Shown here one piece after another: positions 17,792-25,305 of a stretch of DNA of 64,000 nucleotides. The position numbers and the translations under genes are program-made. This stretch comes from JBGAQP01 sp044220635. GTDB lineage: Bacteria > Pseudomonadota > Gammaproteobacteria > Burkholderiales > Usitatibacteraceae. Each line of letters begins with the position of its first letter. The stretch's first letter is position 1. Location of the stretch: NCBI GenBank assembly GCA_044220635.1, contig JBGAQP010000020.1, positions 1 through 64,000 of the forward strand, given 5' to 3'. The notes under the pieces were generated by a model. The model saw only the letters and a program-made list of their open reading frames with translations. It made no database searches and was not told the DNA's origin.

Positions 17792-20686
17792 TCATTGGTA
17801 GTCGGTGACCGGCGCGCAGGCGCAGAAGAGATTGCGGTCGCCGTAGACGTTGTCGGCGCGGCCCACCGGCGGCCAGTACTTCGCGGCACGCAGGCCCTTG
17901 AGGGGATACGCGGCGAGCTCGCGCGGATAGGCGTGCTTCCAGTCGTCGGCGAGCACCGCGGCGGCGGTGTGCGGCGCGTGCTTGAGCGGGTTGTCCTCGC
18001 GATCCAGACGCCCCGACTCGACCGCGCGAATCTCCTCGCGGATCGCGATCATCGCCTCGCAGAAGCGGTCGAGCTCGCACTTCGGCTCGCTCTCGGTGGG
18101 CTCCACCATCAGCGTGCCCGGGACCGGGAAGGACATCGTCGGCGCGTGGAAGCCGTAGTCCATGAGGCGCTTGGCCACGTCCTCCACGCCGATTCCCGAG
18201 GAATCCTTGAGCGCGCGCAGGTCGAGAATGCACTCGTGGGCGACAAGCCCGCCGGGGCCCGTGTAGAGGACCGGGTAATGGGCAGAGAGACGCCGCGCGA
18301 CGTAGTTCGCATTGAGGATCGCCGTCTCGGTGGCGGCCGTGAGTCCCGCCGCGCCCATCATCGCCACGTACATCCACGAAATCGGCAGGATCGAGGCGCT
18401 GCCGTAGGGCGCGGCCGACACGGCCCCGATCGCCTGCGGAGTGCGCTGCAGGTAACGGTGCCCCGGGAGGAAAGGCGCCAGGTGCGCGGCCACCGCCACG
18501 GGGCCGACGCCGGGGCCGCCCCCGCCGTGGGGGATGCAAAAGGTCTTGTGGAGGTTCAGGTGCGAGACGTCGCCCCCGAAGCGCCCGGGCGCGGCGAGCC
18601 CCACCATGGCGTTGAGGTTCGCGCCGTCGACGTACACCTGACCGCCGTGCGCGTGAACGATCTCGCAGATCTCGGTGATGCCGGCCTCGAACACGCCGTG
18701 CGTGGAGGGATAGGTGACCATGATCGCCGCGAGCTTCGCCGCGTGGGCGGTGGCCTTGGCGCGCAGGTCCGCGAGGTCCACGTTGCCGCGCTCGTCGCAG
18801 TCGACCACGACGACCTGCATGCCCGCCATGTGGGCCGAGGCGGGATTGGTGCCGTGCGCCGAGTGGGGGATGAGGCAGACGTCGCGGTGCCCTTCCCCGC
18901 GGCTCGCATGCCAGGCGCGGATCACGAGCAGGCCCGCGTACTCGCCCTGGGATCCGGCGTTGGGCTGCAGCGACACGGCGGCATAGCCCGTGCACTCGCA
19001 CAGCATCCGCTCGAGACCCTCGATGAGCTCGCGGGAGCCCGCCCACTGGTCCGCGGGCGCGAAGGGATGGATCGCGCCGAACTCGGGCCAGGTGACCGGC
19101 AGCATCTCGCTCGTGGCGTTGAGCTTCATCGTGCACGAGCCCAGGGGGATCATCGCGCGGTCGAGCGCGACGTCCTGGTCGGCGAGGCGGCGCAGGTAGC
19201 GCAGCATCGCGGTTTCCGAGTGGTGGCGGTGGAAGACCGGATGGCCCAGGTAGGCCGAAGCGCGCCGCAGCGCATCGGGGATCGCCTCGGGGGCCGCGGC
19301 GTCGAGGTCGGCGGCGGCGAGTCCCGCGGCCTTCCCGGCGAAGGCCGCCCAGATTGCCTCGAGGTCGGCGCGCGTCGTCGTCTCGTCGAGCGACAGGCCG
19401 ATCCGACCGGCGTCGACCCGGCGGAAGTTCATGCCCGCGGCGACTCCGCGGCGCAGGATCGCCTCGGTGTCCTTGCCCGTGGACACGGTGATCGTGTCGA
19501 AGAAGGCCTTCGTGGGCACCGCGAACCCCAGCTTCCCGAGGCCGGCCTTCAGGATCGCGGCGAGCCGGCTGACGCGACGCGCGATGCGAGCGAGGCCCTC
19601 GGGACCGTGGTAGACGGCGTAGAGCCCCGCCATCACGGCGAGCAGTACCTGCGCGGTGCAGATGTTCGAGGTCGCCTTCTCGCGGCGGATGTGCTGCTCT
19701 CGCGTCTGCAGCGCGAGGCGATAGGCGGGCCGGCCCTGGGCGTCGACCGTGACGCCCACGAGGCGACCGGGCATGCTGCGCTTGAGCTCGTCTTTCGTCG
19801 CGAGGTAGCCGGCGTGCGGGCCGCCCAGCCCCATGGGAACGCCGAACCGCTGCGCCGAGCCGACGACGACGTCCGCTCCCCATTCGCCGGGTGGCACGAC
19901 GAGCGCGAGCGCGAGGAGGTCCGCGCAGGCGACGAGGTGGGCGTCCTTCGCGTGCACGGCCGCGGCGAGCTCGCGATGGTCGCGCAGCTCCCCGTCGACG
20001 CCGGGGTATTGAACGAGCACCGCGAACGCATCCGCGGCGGCGAGCGCGGCGGCGGGCATCACCTCGACCGCGATTCCCAGGGGCTCGGCGCGCGTGCGCA
20101 CGACGTCGATCGTCTGGGGCAGCACGTCGTCGGCGACGGCGAAGAGGCGCGAGGCGTTTCTCGCCGACCGCAGGCACAGCGTCATCGCCTCGGCGGCGGC
20201 GGTCGCCTCGTCGAGCATCGAGGCGTTGGCGATCGCCATGCCGGTGAGGTCCGCGACCATCGTCTGGAAGTTCGCGAGCGCCTCGAGCCGGCCCTGGGAG
20301 ATCTCGGGCTGGTAGGGCGTGTACGCGGTGTACCAGGCGGGGTTCTCGAGGACGTTGCGCAGGATCACGCCGGGCGTGTGCGTGCCGTAGTAGCCCTGCC
20401 CGATGAAGGAGCGCAGCACGCGGTTTTTCGCGGCGATGCGCCGCAGCCCTTCGAGCGCCTCGGCCTCGGTCATCGGCGTGCCGAGCGCCATGGCGGAGCG
20501 GCTGCGGATGGCGGGCGGGATCACGGCGTCGACGAGCTGGGCGCGGGAGGCGAAGCCCAACGTGGCGAGCATCTCGGCCTGCTCCGGGGCCGAGGGGCCG
20601 ATGTGGCGGCGCTCGAAGGCGCCGGAATCCTCGAGCTCGGCGAGCGTCTCGCGCCGCGATGGCGGGGGCAGGCGGGTGTCGGGCAT
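17792..20686 (-). CDS. gcvP: Glycine dehydrogenase (decarboxylating), P-protein
   Basis: This is the PLP enzyme that decarboxylates glycine and passes the aminomethyl group to lipoyl-GcvH. It has 964 residues (E. coli 957), the single-chain form with both homologous halves. The PLP lysine is Lys714 in NLHKTFCIPHGGGGPG. The N-terminus (FERRHIGPSAPEQAEMLATLG) and the active-site loop IPLGSCTMKLNATSEM are canonical. The ATG at 20686 has GAGGGA just upstream. It is the last gene of gcvT-gcvH-gcvP, 20 bases after gcvH, and is followed by the palindromic repeat. Confidence 0.96.
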   Translation of the reverse strand: MPDTRLPPPSRRETLAELEDSGAFERRHIGPSAPEQAEMLATLGFASRAQLVDAVIPPAIRSRSAMALGTPMTEAEALEGLRRIAAKNRVLRSFIGQGYYGTHTPGVILRNVLENPAWYTAYTPYQPEISQGRLEALANFQTMVADLTGMAIANASMLDEATAAAEAMTLCLRSARNASRLFAVADDVLPQTIDVVRTRAEPLGIAVEVMPAAALAAADAFAVLVQYPGVDGELRDHRELAAAVHAKDAHLVACADLLALALVVPPGEWGADVVVGSAQRFGVPMGLGGPHAGYLATKDELKRSMPGRLVGVTVDAQGRPAYRLALQTREQHIRREKATSNICTAQVLLAVMAGLYAVYHGPEGLARIARRVSRLAAILKAGLGKLGFAVPTKAFFDTITVSTGKDTEAILRRGVAAGMNFRRVDAGRIGLSLDETTTRADLEAIWAAFAGKAAGLAAADLDAAAPEAIPDALRRASAYLGHPVFHRHHSETAMLRYLRRLADQDVALDRAMIPLGSCTMKLNATSEMLPVTWPEFGAIHPFAPADQWAGSRELIEGLERMLCECTGYAAVSLQPNAGSQGEYAGLLVIRAWHASRGEGHRDVCLIPHSAHGTNPASAHMAGMQVVVVDCDERGNVDLADLRAKATAHAAKLAAIMVTYPSTHGVFEAGITEICEIVHAHGGQVYVDGANLNAMVGLAAPGRFGGDVSHLNLHKTFCIPHGGGGPGVGPVAVAAHLAPFLPGHRYLQRTPQAIGAVSAAPYGSASILPISWMYVAMMGAAGLTAATETAILNANYVARRLSAHYPVLYTGPGGLVAHECILDLRALKDSSGIGVEDVAKRLMDYGFHAPTMSFPVPGTLMVEPTESEPKCELDRFCEAMIAIREEIRAVESGRLDREDNPLKHAPHTAAAVLADDWKHAYPRELAAYPLKGLRAAKYWPPVGRADNVYGDRNLFCACAPVTDYQ

Positions 20687-20706
20687 GGCGGTCCCTCGGG
20701 ATGCGG

Positions 20707-21087
20707 TCACTCGGCGGCGACCTTCTCGTAGCCCGCGGCGTCGAGGAGCTTGTCGAGATCGGCGGGGTTGTCGGGCTTGATGCGGTACATCCACGCGGCA
20801 TAGGCGTCCGCGTTCACCTTCTCCGGGGCGCCCGCAAGCTCCTCGTTGGCGGCGACGATCTCGCCCGCGACGGGCGCGTAGATGTCGGAGGCGGCCTTGA
20901 CCGACTCCACCACGCCCACCGCCTCGCCAGCGGCGACCTTGCGTCCGGGCTTGGGCGGCTCGACGAACACGATGTCGCCGAGCTGCTCCTGCGCGTGGTC
21001 GGAGATCCCCACGGAAACGCTGCCGTCGGCTTCCAGCCGCGCCCACTCGTGCGATTCGGTGTACCGGAGTTCCTTCGGGATGTTCAT
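20707..21087 (-). CDS. gcvH: Glycine cleavage system H protein
   Basis: This is the lipoyl carrier protein of the glycine cleavage complex, 126 residues. The lipoylation site is Lys64 in ESVKAASD, the same position as in E. coli. The start MNIPKELRYTESHEWAR and the end DAYAAWMYRIKPDNP are typical. The ATG at 21087 is preceded by AGGAAG. It lies between gcvT and gcvP; the 49-base gap to gcvT holds a GC-rich hairpin repeat. Confidence 0.96.
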   Translation of the reverse strand: MNIPKELRYTESHEWARLEADGSVSVGISDHAQEQLGDIVFVEPPKPGRKVAAGEAVGVVESVKAASDIYAPVAGEIVAANEELAGAPEKVNADAYAAWMYRIKPDNPADLDKLLDAAGYEKVAAE

Positions 21088-21104
21088 CGCTCTTCCTTAT
21101 TTCC

Positions 21105-21134
21105 CCCTCTCCCTTGGGAGAGGGCCGGGGTGAG
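21105..21134. repeat. CCCTCTCCC/GGGAGAGGG hairpin repeat, copy 1
   Basis: CCCTCTCCC-TT-GGGAGAGGG is followed by CCGGGGTGAG in the gcvT-gcvH gap. A second copy in opposite orientation lies upstream of thrS (31929-31962). Both share the flank CTC(A/G)CCCC and the stem, which marks a dispersed REP-like family. In the transcript it would form a strong hairpin without a U-tract. Confidence 0.6.
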
Positions 21135-21136
21135 AA

Positions 21137-22222
21137 TCAGACCAGTCGATTGCCGTGGCGCACGAAGGGAGGCTTCACGACCTTCGCGGCGAGCTCCTTG
21201 TCGCGCACCTGCACGCGCACGGTGGCGCCGGCAAGCGTGCCGCGCGCGAGCCGCGCGAGCGCGATCGATTGCTCGAGCGTCGGAGAAAATGTCCCGCTCG
21301 TGACCTCGCCGTCGCCGCCCTCGGCGAGCACCTTCTGGTGCGAGCGCAGCACGCCGCCCTTCTCGAGGAGCAGCAGGCCGAGGAAATCGAAGCGCTGGCC
21401 CCGCGCCTCGAGCGCCTTGCGCCCGAAGAAAGGGCGTGCCGCCTTGAGGTCCACCGTCCAGGCGAGGCCGGCGTCGAGAGGCGAGGTCGCCGCGTCCATG
21501 TCCTGCCCGTAGAGGTTCATGCCCGCCTCGAGGCGCAGCGTGTCGCGCGCGCCCAGCCCGCAGGGACGCACGCCCGCGGCCACGATCCCGTTCCAGATCG
21601 TGGCGGCCTCCTGCGCGGGAAAGACCATCTCGAAGCCGTCCTCCCCGGTGTAGCCCGTGCGCGCGAGCATGATGTCGTCGCCGATACGCGCGGCGTGGAA
21701 GGCCGCAAGGGGCTCGGAGGCGGGCTGGGTCTCCGGGAAGGCCTTCCAGAGCTTCGCGCGCGCGTTCGGGCCCTGGACGGCGACCATCGCCAGGTCCTCG
21801 CGCGGCCTGATCGCGACCCCGTGGCCCGCGAGGGCGTTGAGCGAGTGCAGCCACTGGATGTCGGACTCCGCCGTGCCCGCGTTCACGACCAGGCGGAAGA
21901 AGTCCTCGCGGAAGAAGTAGGCGATGAGGTCGTCCACCACGCCGCCTTCGTCGTTGAGCATGCAGGAATAGAGCGCCTTGCCGGGCGTCGCGAGCTTCGC
22001 CACGTCGTTGGCGAGCGCGAAACGCAGGAACTCGCGGGCGCCGGCGCCCTCGAGGTCGACCACCCGCATGTGCGAGACGTCGAAGATCCCGGCGTCGCGG
22101 CGCACCGCGTGGTGCTCCTCGATCTGCGAGCCGTAGTGGACGGGCATGTCCCAGCCGCCGAAATCGACCATGCGCGCGCCGGCGGCGCGATGGATGGCGT
22201 TCAAGGGCGTGGTCTTCGGCAC
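21137..22222 (-). CDS. gcvT: Aminomethyltransferase (glycine cleavage T protein)
   Basis: This folate-dependent T-protein releases ammonia and makes 5,10-methylene-THF. It has 361 residues (E. coli 364). Family blocks include MVDFGGWDMPVHYGSQIEEH near the N-terminus, DVSHM, the folate-site GYTGEDGFE and the C-terminal FVRHGN. I place the start at the GTG at 22222 (VPKTTPLNAIHRAAG), which has GGGAGG a few bases before it; the longer open frame runs into the riboswitch. The terminator stem of the glycine riboswitch ends about 20 bases upstream of this start. First gene of gcvTHP. Confidence 0.95.
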   Translation of the reverse strand: MPKTTPLNAIHRAAGARMVDFGGWDMPVHYGSQIEEHHAVRRDAGIFDVSHMRVVDLEGAGAREFLRFALANDVAKLATPGKALYSCMLNDEGGVVDDLIAYFFREDFFRLVVNAGTAESDIQWLHSLNALAGHGVAIRPREDLAMVAVQGPNARAKLWKAFPETQPASEPLAAFHAARIGDDIMLARTGYTGEDGFEMVFPAQEAATIWNGIVAAGVRPCGLGARDTLRLEAGMNLYGQDMDAATSPLDAGLAWTVDLKAARPFFGRKALEARGQRFDFLGLLLLEKGGVLRSHQKVLAEGGDGEVTSGTFSPTLEQSIALARLARGTLAGATVRVQVRDKELAAKVVKPPFVRHGNRLV

Positions 22223-22234
22223 GGCGCCTCCCGG

Positions 22235-22277
22235 AAAAGAAAAGGGGCCAGGTGAGCCGTCGCGCTCGCCTGACCCC
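22235..22277 (-). terminator. Riboswitch-controlled intrinsic terminator before gcvT
   Basis: On the minus strand, GGGGTCAGGCGAGC and GCTCACCTGGCCCC form a long GC stem (22244-22277) followed directly by TTTTCTTTT. It lies between the second glycine aptamer and the gcvT ribosome site. The layout implies transcription control, with glycine favouring read-through. Confidence 0.8.
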
Positions 22278-22280
22278 TCT

Positions 22281-22470
22281 GTCCCTTGTACCTGAGAGAT
22301 TACGGTGGCCGGAATGCCGGCTCCGCTCGCCCCTTCGGTGGGCAGCCCGATTCGCCGCCGCTCTCCAGAGTCCGGGGATTCCCCCGGGTCCGATCGGTCC
22401 CTTTTGCCTGAGAGTTTGCGGGTGCTACCCCTTCGGCGGCCCCGCCGCGTCGCTGCGAGGCTCTCTCCCG
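22281..22470 (-). promoter_or_regulatory. Tandem glycine riboswitch of gcvTHP
   Basis: Two glycine aptamers lie in series on the minus strand. The 5' aptamer (about 22397-22470) runs from GGGAGAGAGCC through GCCGAAGGGG to CTCTCAGGCAAAAGGGAC. The 3' aptamer (about 22281-22373) runs from CTGGAGAGCGG through CACCGAAGGGGC to TCTCAGGTACAAGGGAC. The conserved CGAAGGGG loops and the CTCTCAGG...GGAC closures are present in both, separated by a short linker. It sits between a good promoter and the terminator before gcvT and should turn glycine degradation on when glycine is abundant. Confidence 0.93.
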
Positions 22471-22484
22471 GTCGGATGCGCGGC

Positions 22485-22514
22485 ATTGTCCGGGCCGCCG
22501 GGGGTGGCTGTCAA
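22485..22514 (-). promoter_or_regulatory. Promoter of the gcvTHP operon
   Basis: TTGACA (22509-22514, minus strand) is followed after 18 bases by GACAAT (22485-22490). The perfect -35 and the position about 15 bases before the riboswitch make it the likely gcv promoter. Confidence 0.65.
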
Positions 22515-22706
22515 TCCGAGCGCGCCGTCCATCGCTCCGCCCCGGGCCCAATTGATGAAGCGCAAGGTCGGCGCGCACCCGCGCCATTAGCATGGCAGTC
22601 AACCCGCAGCCGGGACGACTCCGGCCACAACAACGGCGCCGCAAGGCAGCGTGGGCACGCCACCTCGGAGCCGAAGCGGGCGCATTCCTTCCCGGAGGAA
22701 CGGACC

Positions 22707-24362
22707 ATGTCCGACCCAGCTTCCGCGTCGCGCCAGATCGACCGCGGCCTGTGCATCCTGCAGGATCCCGTGCGCAACAAGGGGACCGCCTTCACCGATT
22801 CCGAGCGCGACGCGCTGGGCCTGCGGGGGCTGCTGCCCCCGCGCGTGCACACCCAGCCCGAGCAGGTCGCGCGGGTCCTCGAGAACGTGCGCCGCCAGGC
22901 GACGGACCTCGACAAGTACATGAGCCTCACCTCGCTGCACGACCGCAACGAGACCCTCTTCTTCCGCCTGGTGATGGACAACGCGGAGGAAGTCCTGCCG
23001 CTCATCTACACCCCGACCGTGGGCCTCGGGTGCCAGATGTACAGCCACATCTTCCAGCGCGCGCGCGGCCTCTTCATCTCCGCGAACGATGCGGGCCGGG
23101 TGAAGAAAGTCCTGCAGAACTGGCAGGGACGCGCGGGCATCATCGTCGTCACCGACGGCGAGCGCATCCTCGGCCTCGGCGACCTCGGCGCCCAGGGCAT
23201 GGGCATCCCGGTGGGCAAGCTCTCGATCTACACCGCCTGCGCGGGCGTTCACCCGGAGTTGTGCCTGCCGGTGACGCTCGACGTGGGAACCGACAACCAG
23301 GCGCTGCTCGACGACCCGTTCTACATCGGGCTCTCGCGCCGGCGCCTGCGCGGCGAGGCCTACGACGCGCTGGTGGACGAGTTCGTCACCGCGGCGCAGG
23401 AGGTCTTCCCTGGCGTGCTGATCCAGTTCGAGGATTTCGCCAACGCGAACGCCTTCCGCCTGCTGCACAAGTACCAGGACAAGATCTGCACGTTCAACGA
23501 CGACATCCAGGGAACGGCCTCGGTCGCGCTCGCGGGCCTCTACTCGGCGCTGCGGATCACCCGGCGAAAGCTCGCCGACACGCGGGTGCTCTTCCTCGGG
23601 GCGGGCGAAGCCGCCTGCGGCATCGCCGACCTCATCTCCTCGGCGCTCGTCGCATCGGGCGTTCCCGACGCCCAGGCGCGCAAGTGCTGCTGGCTCGTGG
23701 ATTCCAAGGGGCTGGTGGTGGCCGGACGCACCGACCTCACCGAGCACAAGCGCAGGTACGCCCACGACCACGCGGGGGTGGCGGATTTCCTCTCGGCCGT
23801 GAAGGCGCTCAAGCCCAACGCGATCATCGGCGTGGCCGCGGTCGGCAAGACCTTCACCAAGGAAGTCGTCGAGGCGATGTCCTCGTTCAACGAGCGCCCG
23901 ATCATCTTCGCGCTCTCGAACCCGACCTCGAAGGCGGAGTGCACCGCCGAGGAGGCCTACACGTGGAGCAAGGGCGCCGCGGTGTTCGCCTGCGGGAGCC
24001 CGTTCGCGCCGGTCTCGATGAACGACCGGACCTTCGTTCCCCGCCAGGGCAACAATTCCTACATCTTCCCGGGCGTGGGCCTGGGCGTGGTCGCCTGCAA
24101 GGCGCGGCGCGTCACCGACGAGATGTTCCAAGTGGCGGCGAGCACGCTCGCGGGCATGGTCACCGAAAAGGACCTCGCGCAGGGCAGCATCTATCCGGCG
24201 ATCGCGCAGATGCGCGAAGTGTCGGCCGCGATCGGCGCGGCGGTCGCGAAGGTGGCCTTCGACCGCGGGCTCGCGGGCGTGGCGAGGCCCGCGGACCTGG
24301 CCGCGTTCATCCGCGACAACATGTACGTCCCGAACTACCGGAGCATGGGCCCGGGCGCCTGA
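22707..24362 (+). CDS. maeA: NAD-dependent malic enzyme
   Basis: It oxidatively decarboxylates malate to pyruvate with NAD. It has 551 residues (E. coli MaeA 565), the long malic-enzyme type. Conserved blocks are LIYTPTVGLGCQ, ILGLGDLGAQGMGIPVGK (malate/active-site segment), FEDFANANAFRLLHKYQ with the metal-binding acidic residues, TFNDDIQGTA, and the Rossmann loop FLGAGEAACGIADL. The ATG at 22707 follows GGAGG with the right spacing; the earlier in-frame ATG lies in the riboswitch antisense. It is divergent from gcvT and ends before a strong terminator. Confidence 0.94.
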   Translation: MSDPASASRQIDRGLCILQDPVRNKGTAFTDSERDALGLRGLLPPRVHTQPEQVARVLENVRRQATDLDKYMSLTSLHDRNETLFFRLVMDNAEEVLPLIYTPTVGLGCQMYSHIFQRARGLFISANDAGRVKKVLQNWQGRAGIIVVTDGERILGLGDLGAQGMGIPVGKLSIYTACAGVHPELCLPVTLDVGTDNQALLDDPFYIGLSRRRLRGEAYDALVDEFVTAAQEVFPGVLIQFEDFANANAFRLLHKYQDKICTFNDDIQGTASVALAGLYSALRITRRKLADTRVLFLGAGEAACGIADLISSALVASGVPDAQARKCCWLVDSKGLVVAGRTDLTEHKRRYAHDHAGVADFLSAVKALKPNAIIGVAAVGKTFTKEVVEAMSSFNERPIIFALSNPTSKAECTAEEAYTWSKGAAVFACGSPFAPVSMNDRTFVPRQGNNSYIFPGVGLGVVACKARRVTDEMFQVAASTLAGMVTEKDLAQGSIYPAIAQMREVSAAIGAAVAKVAFDRGLAGVARPADLAAFIRDNMYVPNYRSMGPGA

Positions 24363-24379
24363 ACGGCCGCGCCATGGAA

Positions 24380-24407
24380 AAAGGGCGACGCTCGCGCGTC
24401 GCCCTTT
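24380..24407. terminator. Bidirectional terminator after maeA and tRNA-Pro
   Basis: AAAGGGCGACG and CGTCGCCCTTT form a perfect 11-bp stem with a CTCGCG loop, followed on the plus strand by GTCTTTT. It lies 18 bases after the maeA stop and 19 bases beyond the tRNA-Pro 3' end on the other strand. Confidence 0.85.
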
Positions 24408-24425
24408 GTCTTTTCCGGATCCGAT

Positions 24426-24502
24426 TGGTCGGGGCGAGAAGATTCGAACTTCCGACCCCCTGCACCCCATGCAGGTGCGCTACCAGGCTGCGCTACGCCC
24501 CG
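24426..24502 (-). tRNA. tRNA-Pro (anticodon GGG)
   Basis: A 77-base cloverleaf reads on the minus strand. The acceptor stem is CGGGGCG/CGCCCCG with discriminator A and encoded CCA. The anticodon stem is CCTGC/GCAGG around loop ATGGGGT, so the anticodon is GGG. The T arm is GGAAG-TTCGAAT-CTTCT. It decodes CCC. A TATAAT -10 lies 13 bases upstream. Confidence 0.95.
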
Positions 24503-24514
24503 ACCGAGAGCGAA

Positions 24515-24520
24515 ATTATA
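24515..24520 (-). promoter_or_regulatory. -10 hexamer for tRNA-Pro
   Basis: TATAAT on the minus strand lies 12 bases upstream of the mature tRNA 5' end. A TGACGG-like -35 at 19 bases overlaps the edge of the neighbouring repeat. Confidence 0.5.
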
Positions 24521-24540
24521 ACCGAGATCGGGTCCCGGAC

Positions 24541-24586
24541 CGTCATTGCCTGCACGGGCCGGATCCCCGCCTTCGCGGGGATGACG
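24541..24586. repeat. REP-like hairpin element (CCCCGCCTTCGCGGGG type)
   Basis: An inner 8-bp stem ATCCCCGC-CTTC-GCGGGGAT (24563-24582) is enclosed by outer CGTCAT (24541-24546) and ATGACG (24581-24586). Palindromes of this form, ending GGGATGACGG, are scattered in many proteobacterial genomes. It lies between tRNA-Pro and the merR stop and may serve as the terminator of the leftward translation operon. Confidence 0.6.
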
Positions 24587-24632
24587 GAGCCAGGACGCGG
24601 GGACGGCGCAAGGTCGCGGCGAGGACGAGGCG

Positions 24633-25007
24633 CTACTCGTTGTCGAGCATCTTGAGGATGCTCTTGAGTTCCTTGCGCAGGCTCGCGGGGGAGATCGGCT
24701 GGGGCACCGTCATCGTCATCTGGCCCTTGGCCGCACCCGGTTCCTCGAGGCGGTTGCGTGCGCCATTGATCGTGAAGCCGTGCTCGTAGAGAAGCTCGCG
24801 GATGCGGCGGATCAGCAGCACCTCGTGGTGCTGGTAATAGCGGCGGTTGCCGCGCCGCTTCAGGGGCTTGAGTTGCGTGAACTCCTGCTCCCAGTAGCGC
24901 AGCACATGGGGCTTCACCCCGCACAATTCGCTCACTTCCCCGATGGTGAAATAGCGCTTGGCGGGGATCGCCGGAAGGTCAGTCGTCGCCAGGTTCTCCG
25001 TGGCCAT
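24633..25007 (-). CDS. MerR family transcriptional regulator
   Basis: This is a 124-residue DNA-binding protein. The winged helix is at residues 18-85 (RYFTIGEVSELCGVKPHVLRYW, then NRRYYQHHEVLLIRRIRELL). A short C-terminal helix (SLRKELKSILKMLDN) would dimerise. There is no cysteine or other effector-binding domain, so it is not a metal sensor of the CueR type. This small MerR directly after ihfA is a common arrangement at the end of pheST-ihfA in Proteobacteria; its targets are unknown. The start lies inside ihfA (29-base overlap), so translation is coupled. Confidence 0.9.
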   Translation of the reverse strand: MATENLATTDLPAIPAKRYFTIGEVSELCGVKPHVLRYWEQEFTQLKPLKRRGNRRYYQHHEVLLIRRIRELLYEHGFTINGARNRLEEPGAAKGQMTMTVPQPISPASLRKELKSILKMLDNE

Positions 25008-25305
25008 CGAAGGATTTCTCCACCAGGCTCTTCAGTTTCTGGCTCGCGTGGAACGTGACGACGCGCCGCGCGGTGATGGGGATTTCCTCCCCGGTCTTCG
25101 GGTTCCGGCCGGGGCGCTGCGGCTTCTTGCGCAGCTGGAAGTTGCCGAACCCGGAGAGCTTGACCATCTCGCCCCGTTCGAGGGCGATGCGGATCTCCTC
25201 GAAGAACGACTCGACCATGTCCTTGGCCTCGCGCTTGTTGAGCCCGACCTTCTCGAACATCAGGTCGGCAAGCTCGGCCTTCGTGAGGGTGACCTTGTCT
25301 TTCAC
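24979..25305 (-). CDS. ihfA: Integration host factor subunit alpha
   Basis: This is the alpha subunit of the DNA-bending IHF heterodimer, 108 residues. The HU/IHF fold is complete: TLTKAELADLMFEKVGLNKR, the VKLSGFGNFQLR turn and the beta-arm RPGRNPKTGEEIPI with the intercalating Pro. The GTG at 25305 (MKDKVTLTK) overlaps the pheT stop as GTGA, fixing the start. It is co-transcribed with pheST as in many Proteobacteria and overlaps merR downstream. Confidence 0.94.
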   Translation of the reverse strand: MKDKVTLTKAELADLMFEKVGLNKREAKDMVESFFEEIRIALERGEMVKLSGFGNFQLRKKPQRPGRNPKTGEEIPITARRVVTFHASQKLKSLVEKSFDGHGEPGDD

